Origin: Clytia hemisphaerica
Lineage: Eukaryota; Cnidaria; Hydrozoa; Leptothecata; Clytiidae
Length of the DNA: 64,000 nt
Reading direction: 5' to 3'
Assembly (NCBI GenBank): GCA_902728285.1
Contig: CACVBU010000381.1
Coordinates: 150,245-214,244 of the forward strand
Shown: positions 41,110-51,409 of the stretch, piece by piece
Layout: every line of letters starts with the position of its first letter
Position numbering within the stretch: position 1 is the stretch's first letter
The notes under the pieces: generated by a model
Databases searched by the model: none
The model's input: only the letters and a program-made list of their open reading frames with translations
What the model was told of the DNA's origin: nothing
Made by a program: the position numbers and the translations under genes

Positions 41110-43478
41110 ATGACAGAGCTGCTTACAAATCAGTACAAATGTGACATTTGCGAGCGTGTTTTTAAGCGAATCGACCATTTTCAAAGTCATCTTGATCTGC
41201 AAGAATGTGTCAAGTTGATACATCTGCAACAAAGACTTTTAATGTCGAGGACCCATTTGGATTTAATGAAGAACATGTGGAGGAAAGTCAAAGATCCTTC
41301 TACTCAATACCATTTCAAGAGGTGAGTAAAACAGGTTGTTAATCCTCTGCTCTCCTCTTTCATCCTCAAACGACCGTAGTAAGGTAGAGCATCCAGCTAA
41401 GGGTGCACAAGGTCGTTTGTTCAAACCCTGGCCGGGTCATACCAAAGACTTCTTAAAAATGGTACTTGATGCCTCTCTGCTTGATGCTCAGCAATTAAGG
41501 GAAGGATCAAGGTTAAGTGGAGAAAGAGTGGTGCGCTTCCCTACCTTCAGGTCGCCTCCAACTGCGGTCGCAGACTATTCTCTGCTGTTGATCCTCTGCT
41601 TTTGATTCTCTCTATTTTTGACCTGATTGTTATTCTTCCAGTAGATTTCTTTGACTTGATTGACTATTAGTTGGATCTACTTTTTTTTTTACTTTTGCTA
41701 GGATACAGAAAGACAACAAAGTTCTGGAAAAGCAATTGATTAGATTGAGCAACCTGCTAATAGTACAGATCAAGAGATTCAGGTTTGCTTACTTATTTTA
41801 TTAAGAATATTATCAGTTAACTCTGTTTGATTTGCTAAATTTTCAAGTCCTTTTTTGATTCATTGGAAACTTTGCTATAAATAGATTAAAAGAAGCGATG
41901 CAATTCAAATTTAAAATTCAGTTTTTAATATTTTTTTCAGGATGCTCACCTGGACATATCATTCGAGTTCAGATTTTGAAACACAGTTGAATTTGCAAGA
42001 AGAAACACCAGTTAAAGTGAGATTCTCTAATTATAATCCAGTGAGTACTGTTTTGGTAATCAAAAGTTATAGGACATGTTCATTAAAAAAGGCCAGTTTT
42101 TAAAAACATGATGAAAAGAACATGATGAATCTGAGAATGGCTCAGAAAGCATTCCTATGAAAAAAAGGCTAAACCAAGAAACGCAAGGAAAGTACCTGTC
42201 AAAGTAACTGTGGGAAAAAAAAGCAGCAGAAAAACTTACAGAAAGAAATAAAAAGGTCTATGAAGCAGATAACGAATTGGATTATGAAGAGGAAGTTGAA
42301 GAGCAGGAAGAAGAGACTCCTGTTGACCAGGTCGAGGTGAAGAAAGAGGAGGTGAAGAAAGAGGAGGAGAAAAAGCTGTGGAAAACAGCAGGTTGGAAGC
42401 TTAATCCAAGGACAGTGTCACTTCCAAGAGCACAACTCAGGGGCCGCGGCAGCGGGGAGGGGGGCCACCCGGGCCTTGGCCCGGGCCCGACCACATTTTT
42501 TCAAAGCAAAAAGGAAATTTACTGATTCAGCTAAATTCTGGGTAAAAACCTTGAAAAAGACCTGTTTTAGGCAATCTAGAATGGCTAATTTTCCCCTGCA
42601 ACTGCTAACTGCTAGACCCAGCATCCGCAATTTGGAATCAGGATTCCTTTCTAGAGTACTTTTTGACTTTTTCCCCGTTGACTATACTAGAAATGTAATG
42701 CTTCCAGCGACAAATAAAGTTGCTAAAGAAAATGGCTGGATGGAGTAGCCATCCAGTTTTGAGGAATTTGTTCACTTCCTTGGCCTGCTCTATATGATGG
42801 AAGTAAGAAAGAAAGAAGAAAGAAGAATGTACTGGCGAAAAGAAGCCGATGGTCTATTCCCTGCTTTGAACTTTGGGAAGATAATGGATCTCCATCGATT
42901 TGAGGAATTTCTAAATGTATGGCAGTTATCCGATTCAGATGACATTGATAAGCAAGTACTAGAATTCCTTGATGCTGTTAACACCCATCTCAAGGGTCAT
43001 TCACCGACACATGTGATTTTCACGGGTAGAGAAATAAAAGTAAAAGCAAAACTTTTTATCTTCTTAAAAAAATTTCATACGTGGAATATATGAAGTAACC
43101 GAAAATATAATCATAGCGTATTTGTAAATTTATTTACCTAGCTATGAAAACCTAAATCACACAGAGATAACACGATTAACTTTTCACAATACAGTAGAGA
43201 GTTTGTGCATCCAAAAATGGAAATGAACTTACAGTATTTCCATAAACTCTCCTTTCTGAGAAATTTTTCAATTCTTAGTTAGCTACTAAAGTAAACCTTT
43301 CAAATACATTTGCTCAACATAAACTTTTTTAACCAGCTTGAACCTTTGAATAAATCTCACCTTGAATGTTTTATTTACAGTTCGAGAGCAACATTAGTTC
43401 CAATCGAACCTCAAAAATTACAAAAAGGATCAGGGAACTATATGGCTTTTGCCTTGTCTTTAAATTTCGAAAAACTTA
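41110..43478 (+). CDS. Small C2H2 zinc-finger and coiled-coil protein (four exons, tentative)
   Basis: Exons 41110-41321, 41702-41782, 41941-42040 and 43381-43478, joined with phases 2, 2, 0 at GT-AG sites. Exon 1 has one finger, YKCDICERVFKRIDHFQSHL; exon 2 is a Leu/Ile heptad helix (NKVLEKQLIRLSNLL); exon 3 polar; exon 4 ends FRKT-stop. DNA- or RNA-binding is the usual role of such fingers. Oddities: just before exon 1 another frame spells HLETHD, the H-x3-H of a preceding finger, so a frameshift may have separated two fingers. A second frame of the last exon (..EPQKLQKGSGNY.. to 43558) is open longer. Intron 3 contains a piggyBac relic. Could be a decayed gene. Confidence 0.42.
41360..41590 (+). 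mobile_element. tRNA-derived SINE
   Basis: Has a pol III A-box-like 'tagtaaggtagagc' and B-box-like 'ttgttcaaaccctgg' about 40 bp apart, in a diverged tRNA-like head. The body 'cttaaaaatggtacttgatgcc..gctcagcaattaaggg' recalls, from memory, a central domain shared by SINEs of many invertebrates (Nin-DC type). Lies in intron 1 of the C2H2 gene model. Confidence 0.65.
42100..43060 (+). pseudogene. piggyBac-type transposase relic (N-terminal part)
   Basis: An acidic stretch (DYEEEVEEQEEE..) is followed, after a GC-rich insert (42436-42492), by FSRVLFDFFPVDYTRNVMLPATNKVAKENGW, a stop at 42746-42748, then FEEFVHFLGLLYMMEVRKKEERRMYW.. and FEEFLNVWQLSD. These match the start of the DDE_Tnp_1_7 fold of piggyBac transposases. 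The catalytic Asp blocks are absent. Non-functional. Confidence 0.7.
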
Positions 43479-43582
43479 GGCAATCGACGATACAAACCAA
43501 AGAGATAGAGAAGAGCACGCAAAAGCTGAAGAAATCTGCTAAACCATCAAGAAAATAAGCAACTATTTTGGAGAAGTCAAAC

Positions 43583-43692
43583 ATGAAGAAAGTAATACTT
43601 TTTATTCAAATTTTGATGGTACTTGGCTCAACCAGTACGACCAGCGAAGTAAAAAATAAGAAGCAGCTTAAGACACGAAAAGCAGTCAAAAA
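43583..43692 (+). CDS. Candidate first exon coding a signal peptide
   Basis: ATG opens MKKVILFIQILMVLGSTSTTS: basic start, hydrophobic core, small residues, i.e. a plausible secretion signal. A Lys-rich stretch follows and the exon ends at a strong donor (tcaaaaa|gtaagttc), phase 2. No downstream exon could be matched; the region after it is repeat and Mutator DNA. May be chance. Confidence 0.25.
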
Positions 43693-44193
43693 GTAAGTTC
43701 TTGAGTTTTACCATTCATTGTGTCTTTAACACAAGCTTAAAAAACGACCTCTGAGAAAACTCTTACAGCGATCCGCCAAATTAAATTCTCGCCTAAATTC
43801 ATTCTTTAAGGTGGTCATCGACCCTTAGAAAAAGTCAAATTTTCAAAATTTTCACTTTTTTCATATTTTTTGATAAAAAGGTACCTAAGCAGTTTTAGGG
43901 AGAGAAAGTAGCTCAAAAAGCATTTTTTAAAGTATTTAGGGACCCTATATATTTGAAAAATTCAAAAAAAAATATTCAAAAATTTTGTTAAAATTTTGAT
44001 GCTTTTTGTTGTAGCCACCTTGATATCGCTTTTCAACGATTTCTTTCGTGTAGAACGGCCTTTATTCAAAAAGCCGTTTACAGTATGAATAGGGCCTTAA
44101 ATGGTTGTAAATTAGATGAGATTTATCAAAAAATGTTGCTTTGGAGGTGGGAGTACCCTAGGACATTGATAAGATATAGATACTGTTATTTTC

Positions 44194-45737
44194 ATGGATG
44201 GCAAGATTGACAAATGTTTTAAAGCTGAAAAACAAGTTAGAAACAGAGTGGACAAGTACAAAAGTATCAGAAAAACGAAGAGAAAGGGTTTTAATGGCAC
44301 AAGACAGCCAAAAGAAAAAGAACATTCAACGAACAACGACACCACGACAAATGAAACCGTATCAACCACCGCTGACGATATTTCTGTAACTGAAAGTCAG
44401 AGTAAATCAACTACACCAACAACCACAACTTCTACTTCTTCCAGTAATGTATCTGTAATTATTTCAAAACAAGCTGATAAGCAATCTTCCAGTAAAAATA
44501 CTGATGACATCTCGACAAATGACAATAATGACTCAACGACTGTCGCTCAGAACATTGATGTACCTCAGAGTCAGAATGAATCCGTTCCACCAACAACTAC
44601 AAGAACCTTTACTGCTTCTAGTAAAGCAGCTGTAATGATTTCCAAACAAGGAAACAAGCCAGCTTGTTCTCCACTCAAACAATATGACACTTCAACTTCA
44701 GCTACTACTTCAACTGTTACTTCCATGATTACACGCAAACGAAAACACGGGAAAGAGAACATTCCACCGAATATGTCTGACGATATTGTACATATTAAAG
44801 GATCTGGCTACAAAATTATTGACAGTACTCAGCTCTCTAGTTTGATTGCTGCTACATGTTGTTTCAAATGTAAAAATGATACTCTTGAAATGAGACAAAA
44901 TAACAAGAAAAGGAAAGGAATGTGTGAGACAATGTACTTTACTGTACGCATTGTGATGAAGTGATTAAGACTATTGATACCAGTAGAAAAGTTGAATCAG
45001 AGAATGCACGAAGCCAGCTAATTGACATTAATTTACGATCGGTCATGGCAACGACAGCAGCTGGTGGAGGCCTTGCAAGTTTACGCAGGCTGTGTACTAA
45101 TTTTAACTTACCTGAACCGGTCACAGAAAACTCGTACACAAATTATTTGAAGCACATTGAATCGAATTCGAAAGCCAATTGTGAACGTAGCATGAACACT
45201 GCTGCCAAGGAACTAAGGGCAGTTTTGTTAAAGGGTGAAGAGGATAAGGACCAGACATTAGAGGCAGCAGTAAGTGTTGATGGCTCATGGCAAAAGCGTT
45301 ACGGCCATAATTCCTTGAACGGTTTGGTTTACGTTATTTCGATTGATACCGGGAAAGTTTTGGATTACGCTGTGCAAACAAAAGTATGCCATGCATGTAA
45401 AGCAAATCCAGATGCTAGTGATGAGTGGAAAGAGGCTCACAAGAAGGTATGCTGTATTAACCACACAGGAAGTGCAGGTTCAATGGAGGTGGTGATTTTT
45501 TTACGTTCGATCGAGAAACATAATCTGAAATATACTACATACGTTGGGGACGGGGATTCAAGCGCGTTTGGAAATGTCAAAGATGCTGTCTATGAAAAGT
45601 TTGGAGATGATTACATCATTGTCAAAGAAGATTGTGTTGGCCACATTCAAAAAAGGATGGGGACTGGCCTACGAAACTACAAAGCAGTAATGACAACCTC
45701 GAAAGCAAAACTTTCTGATGGCAAAGGTGACGTTTAG
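44194..45737 (+). pseudogene. Mutator-type (MULE) transposase, frameshifted and truncated
   Basis: Two overlapping frames. 44194-44964: basic start, long Ser/Thr/Asn-rich linker, zinc-type CCFKCKNDT. 44961-45737: core with VSVDGSWQKRYGHNSLNGLV (first catalytic Asp), CxxC (CHACKANP), NHTGSAGSMEV, YVGDGDSSAFGNV (second Asp) and CVGHIQKRMGTGLRN. These are blocks of the Mutator-like transposase domain found in many invertebrates. The proper frame crosses near 44930 (..YCxHCDEVIKT), so one frameshift. The end is lost at 45733 where a TIR element begins. Not active. Confidence 0.8.
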
Positions 45738-46955
45738 GGCTCTTTAATAAGTGAACTTGATAAATTATTTTCAACACAGCCCAATGCAAATGCCAATTGA
45801 GATTAAGACGAGTTATCACTGTGATGGTTGTGCTGGACTTAACGGGCAGAAAGTATATCCTTTGTGTAACCCAAGTACTGGGAGAAATTGTTATAAGCTT
45901 CATATTTCTCACGGTACACCTGTGAAGCGTCGATTTTCACGCAAATGACTTCTCCTTAGATATTATCCAAAACATTGACATTTAGACTCTTTTGTCTAGG
46001 CATTGCTGTCTTTTTACCATATATTTTACCTTAGTTCATTTAGATTATTATTTACATTGACATTAGTGTAGGAACCATAGGAAACTAGTTCATTTATTTG
46101 TTTAGCCTGTTGCGGACAGCAAAATGCAAATTATGAAAAATACCTACCGGTAGGGGTTTTTCTATCATGGACTCTCTTAGCTCTTAATGAATGATCTGAA
46201 GGAACGGAAAGTCTTAAAACTCAACAAAATTGTTAAATACTTCAGAGGGTATGCAAATAAATCTTAAAATATGACAGTTTAAAGTATTTCTTAGTGCATG
46301 TGAAATCCCCCTACCGGTAGGGGTTTTTCACAAATAGGGCATTTTCGGTTTTTGTTCCAGGTGTTTCAGATTTACGTAAAGTTTCTATGTATCATTTGAC
46401 CCCTACATATTGTAGCAATTCATGGTATAATGTTTTTTAGCTGTGTGGGAATATTCTAGTCATACTAAATTTAGCTAGCAACAGGTTTTGATTTTTTGGC
46501 TGTCCGACAGGGAGAAATTATGAAAATTTTTTTTAGGAGAACAGGCATGTATTTTTACCCTGCTTTAGGTGATCCAATATTATATCAGACACTTTTCAAC
46601 CAAAATTACTGTTCTAACTTACCACAACTTCTTTTCCATAATAAATTATTACTTGACAAATTTTGGTATTTTTGAATAAAACTGATGGGGGACCGCCTGA
46701 GTTTTTCAGACCCTGCAATTTCTCATTGAAAATAATTGTTATTTTCCATTCTGCAAGGGTATAAGCTTAGAGAATTTAGCAAAAGTTATATTTCAGACAC
46801 AAGAAATAAGGGTGTGGGAGTCTATAAATGAGGCATGGTGAAAACCCTACTGGTAGGTATTAATACCTACCGGTAGGGGGTTGTACGAATTATCATTAAA
46901 TCATTGAATGGGTTTGAAAATAATTTATCAAGTTCCCTTATTAAAGAGTCCTAAA
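45733..46955. mobile_element. 1.2-kb element with about 43-bp TIRs inserted in the Mutator gene
   Basis: Left 'tttagggctctttaataagt' and right inverse ('..cttattaaagagtcctaaa') match over about 43 bp with two or three changes (continuing gaacttgataaattatttt). Near the left end a 65-codon ORF carries YHCDGCAG..LCNPSTGRNCYKLHISH, recalling the Cys/His tail of piggyBac transposases. The palindrome 'ctaccggtag' followed by 'gggttttt' occurs at 46144, 46312 and, doubled, at 46848-46880. No clear target duplication. Confidence 0.7.
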
Positions 46956-47600
46956 TGTCCCTTCCAATGCTGATGTTATATTTAAGGTTAACAGGCAGAT
47001 TTACCACACTGATAGTTTGAAAGGATTTCTGAAAGACTCATTGAAGTTTATCTATTGAAAAACCCTCTAGCGGTTTCTGTAAAAACCAAGAAGGTCTCAG
47101 AAAAGACTTTTGATGGCCTTCCTAATATAGGATTTTTTTGTTGTTTATTTAAACTTTTAAAATGGTTTTTTCCAAGACTCCTTTCTTTCAAAGCAAAATC
47201 CATAAGAGTCTTTTGATACCAAAAATATGTATACTTCAAATCTCATTTCATATAAAACTTCAAACAGTCTTTTGAGCCAAATAACTTTGTTTAAACTGTG
47301 CTGTGTTTTGAGAAAAGAGATTTTTGACGGTGAGGTGATAAATTCACAACAATGCAGCAACCCTGTTGTATGTGGTTTTGATGAAGAACGATGAATTGGC
47401 ATGCTTGTTGGGTTACATGATCACGTATGATGCAAAAAATACAAACTTTAGTAAGTAATTTTAATTCGTTTTTTATAATAGGTTAAATTCTGCAGTATAA
47501 TAGAATTCTTAAATTATTCATAATTTCAGTAAATGAACATTATCTTTACTAATATATTTGATTAGTTTTCTCCATTTGATTGAAAGTAAAAGTTCATCAT
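46956..47600. other. Gene-free AT-rich stretch
   Basis: No domain-bearing ORF, splice context or repeat could be recognised. Overlapping minus-strand ORFs at 47048-47402 repeat 'aaaagactttt' text and look like chance. Confidence 0.4.
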
Positions 47601-47606
47601 CTTTAA

Positions 47607-48371
47607 CCCTATTTTTATCAGGGGGGGGGGGTGTTTTCCACCAGGCTGAAACTCTTTTGCTAATAGCTCACTGAAAAAAAATTTTAACACTCTGAAAGTT
47701 TTTGACTTTTAATATAATCCTATTAGCAGCATGTATACCAATTTTTACAATTATACACCAACCAGATCAGGTTTTATGACTTTTTTGTGCAGTCATATCA
47801 TAAAATCCAGCTAAAACCCTGTAAAATCCCAAAATCTTAAATTTAGCATAACTTTTGATCTAGGCATCCAACTAACTTCAAATTTTGACAGGTTTTAGGT
47901 ATCAATAATACATTTTTAAAAATATTTTAAAAATTTTCATAGACTGCTGATGTCATCAAAAATGACGTCATTGTTTTTTGAAAAAAATTACTCATTTTCT
48001 GCATGGATTTTAAACGTCAATTTTATTAGTATGTTAAATACCGACAAATATGTTGAAGATATTTATTTTGACTTTTAGAAATTCAAAACAGAATTGAAAA
48101 ATCTACATTCGTTCAACTTTAATTGCTATTTTTATTGAATAGTACTTTTTCATTGGTCAGCGATAATTGTGAAACTTTGTGATGACGTCATCACCTTTAT
48201 GATGACGTCATCAACCAAAATTTTTTTCTATGAACTCCTTTTATGGTAGAGAACATTTCTGCCAAATTTCAAGTCCATATCTTTTCTAGATCAAAAGTTA
48301 TGCAAGGCTGGTGGAAAACACCCCCCCCCCCTTGAGAATACAAAATCCGAAAAAGCCTGATAATAATAGGG
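47607..48371. mobile_element. 765-bp TTAA-flanked MITE (CCCTATT..TATCAGG ends)
   Basis: TTAA at 47603-47606 and 48372-48375. Terminal inverted match CCCTATTNTTATCAGG, then an inner inverted pair with a G-run/C-run plus 'tgttttccacc'. The interior has 'gatgacgtcatc' twice (about 48181, 48200). piggyBac-type by target and ends; no transposase. Confidence 0.85.
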
Positions 48372-48539
48372 TTAAGATGAGAAACAGAAAGACAGTAGGA
48401 TTCAATAGTGTTGTTGCTTGTAAACTTTGTAACACTGTTACCGCCTTGACGGACGCCTTGTTGAGTAGTTTTCTTTGTGTTCGATTTTGTTATGTTTAAA
48501 AAAGAACCTATGAAAACTCTTTTCTATTTTATTCTAGGT

Positions 48540-48718
48540 GACCAATGAATTTCGTCGACTAACAGGATGGGATATAAAAGAGAAAATGGAGAAGAAATTG
48601 TGTGAGCACTCTAAAATCTTAAGTATGGTTCCTACAGTGGCAAAGTAAAGAAAGATAATGGCGGGTCTGATTACCACAATATCTGGTAGCAGATTAGAGT
48701 CGATCAAAAGATGTAAGT
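48540..48718 (+). other. Possible orphan exon
   Basis: After an acceptor 'ttttattctag', frame reads VTNEFRRLTGWDIKEKMEKKLCEHSKIL.. then a TAA (48646-48648), continuing open to a donor 'aaaagat|gtaagt'. Looks like an exon of a decayed gene of unknown family. Confidence 0.25.
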
Positions 48719-48854
48719 GTGATATCACTTTTGAACGAAAGTTTTTTTTATCAAACTGGAATCTGACACATTGAAACTAATCGAGTCAATTTTAAAACTT
48801 TATTGTAGAATTACAGTACTATCATTGGACTTTCCCAACACAATATTGGGTGAT

Positions 48855-49990
48855 AACTAACGAGCTACTAAAACGTGATATTTAAGAGTTAAAGTCTAAT
48901 TTTCTCAGGCTAGAATCTCAAAAATGGTTTCAGATAGGGTCTTGAAATCTTTTGGTGTTCATAGTATTCTGGATATACTCTGGGAGAACCAAAATGGTTT
49001 AGGTTAGAAATTTGCCAAAGTTCGCTATTATGGAATTGCATTTCCCACTAAAACGCAATATTTAGAGCTAAACTCTAATTTTCTCAGGCTAAAATCTCAA
49101 AAGTGGTTTCAAATAGGGTCCTGAAATCTTTTGGTGTTGAAAGTATTCTAGAAATACTATGGAAAAACCAAAATAGTTTTGGTCAAAAATTTGCCAAAGT
49201 CTGCCATTATGGAATTGTATTTCATTCTAAAACACAATGTTTTGAGTAAGCTTGAGTGTTCTTCCTAAAGAAATTAAATTCATAATGGCAGACTTTGGCA
49301 TATATATGACCATTGTGAACCACTATGATTTTCCTTGAGTGTTCCCAGAATACTTTCAACACCAAAAGATTTCAGGACCCTATTTGAAACCATTTTTGAG
49401 ATTTTAGCCTGAGAAAATTAGACTTTAACTCTTAAATATCACGTTTTAGTAGGAAATGCAATACCATATTGGCAGACTTAGGCAAATTTCAAACCCAAAC
49501 CATTTTGGTTCTCCCAGAGTATATCCAGAATACTTTCAACACCAAAAGATTTCAGGACCCTATTTAAAACCATTTTTGAGATTTTAGCCTGAGAAAATCA
49601 GACTTTAACTCTAAATATTGCGTTCTAGTGGAAAATGCAATACCATAATAGCAGACTTGGGCAAATTTCAACCCCAAACCATTTTGGTTCTCCCAGAGTA
49701 TATCCAGAATACTTTCAACACCAAAAGATTTCAGGACCCTATTTGAAACCATTTTTGAGATTTTAGCCTGAGAAAATCAGACTTTAACTCTAAATATTGC
49801 GTTTTAGTGGGAAATGCAATACCATAATGGCAGACTTTGGCAAATTTCTGACCCAAACCATTTTGATTCTCCCAGAGTATATCCAGAATACTTTCAACAC
49901 CCAAAGATATCAGGACACCATTTGAAACCATTTTTGAGATTTTAGCCCAAGAAAACCAAGTTTTAGCTTGAAATATTGGCATTTAGCATG
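48855..49990. repeat. 180-bp satellite: two units forward, four inverted
   Basis: Landmark 'ggtttcaaatagggtc(c/t)tgaaatc' at about 48927 and 49107 (plus). Its inverse 'ggaccctatttgaaacc' is at about 49375, 49555, 49735 and 49914. Spacing is 180 bp throughout. The orientation flips near 49250 where 'taaaacacaatgttttgag' lies. ORFs of 62 and 83 codons are just this unit in translation. Unrelated in sequence to the 8.6-9.8 kb array despite similar unit size. Confidence 0.92.
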
Positions 49991-50576
49991 AAAACTCAAT
50001 TTCTAGGGCGCCATTATGGATTTATAGGAAATATTTGAAAACTCAAGTTTGATTTTTCCTGGAGCTTTCTCTGAAGTGTTTCATTGCTGAAAATTTCAAG
50101 TGTGTACCTTAAAAAGTTTAAAAGTTGTGGGTCCTCAAAAATGCTGCTTTCATGCATTTTGCTACCCAGAATCCAGGAAAATCGGCCTTTTTAGCCTGAA
50201 ATTGAAACATTGAGCGATCTCCCTGGGGTTATTTTGTCTTTTTGTGTTGAATATTAGTACAAGACACCATTTAGAAACCATTTTGACCATTTTCTGGCCT
50301 TTTATGGTCTTAAAATGGACAAAAAATGCCATTTTTGCCGTTTTTTGCTACTACCGCGAATCAGATACCCCTGGGGCAAACAGTGGATTTTTGACTTATG
50401 GACCTCAAAATTGCGCAAAAAGTCTGACAATTTCGAAACTCTAAAATTCAAAATCCAGTTTACACCCTATTCAAATGAAAGAGGAGATTTGCTCTTGTCA
50501 AAAATGTATGATGGGTAATTTTATAAGCTGTTAAGACAGTTCCACTGGAGCCAATGATAGTGTCAGTGAAGAAAAT

Positions 50577-50792
50577 TTGATGGAAGAGAGTGATGAAAGT
50601 GATTGTGAAAGTGATCGTGAAAATGATAGTGAAATTGGTTCTGATATGTATGAGTATGAATTATTCAAACACACAGAATTTGGAGATGCCATTAGTGAAG
50701 GGCAGATTATTGCCATATATTCAAGCGAAAACGTTAACGACCCATTTTTTTGTGCAAAGTTTTGTCTAAAGCACACACGGATAAAAATATAA
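50577..50792 (+). pseudogene. Gene fragment: acidic stretch plus short beta domain
   Basis: Frame reads MEESDESDCESDRENDSE.. then EFGDAISEGQIIAIYSSENVNDPFFCAKF. The 'ixxGQiiAIYSxE' pattern resembles a small domain found at the C-terminus of multicopy transposon proteins. Further fragments (51146-51400, KIISVHESSVKIKFKIDD..YGDIVEINRS) may belong to the same decayed gene. Stops and frame changes are frequent. Confidence 0.35.
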
Positions 50793-50927
50793 CTGATGAA
50801 AGTGACAATTGCATTCCTTTAAAAGCATTAATTTACCGGGTGCACCAAAAGAAGTATACAAGTTTGTCGAGATATTGTGAGCTTCAGGATTTAAATTTTT
50901 AGTTTATTCTTTTTTTGTCGTATAAAG

Positions 50928-51109
50928 GATGCGCTAACTTGAATTTTGAGCTATCATACATTAAATTTGAAAAAGTAGTTCGAAAGTTATTTGAAAAATG
51001 ATTTTTTGAAATTTTGACATGGAAAAAAAGTCAGTTTCTTTCAAATAACTTTTGAACTACTTTTTCAAATTTAATGTATGATAGCTCAAAATTCAAGTTA
51101 GAGCATCAT
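50928..51109. repeat. Long hairpin, arms about 70 bp
   Basis: Left arm 'gatgcgctaacttgaatttt..gttatttgaaa' and its near-perfect inverse at 51035-51109 enclose a loop of about 38 bp. About four mismatches only. The two strands would fold into a stable stem; could be a recent foldback insertion or a small-RNA precursor. Confidence 0.88.
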
Positions 51110-51409
51110 TTTCTTTAATAGTTTTATACTTTTTCAAAAGTATAAGATGGGAACAAGAAGTTGGAGTGAGAATTTAGAAAAGTACAATATGGACAACCTA
51201 TCTTTGTAAGAGCTGGATATTTTGATAGTGACAAAAGTGAAGCTAAGAAAGAGTGCTTGTTTTAATTCAAAGAAGAAACACTTTTGAAAGGGAAAATCAT
51301 TTCAGTGCATGAATCATCAGTGAAAATAAAATTCAAGATAGATGATTCCGTATCAAATGTAAAGTATGGGGACATTGTAGAAATAAACAGATCAAAATAG
51401 ACATTTGAT

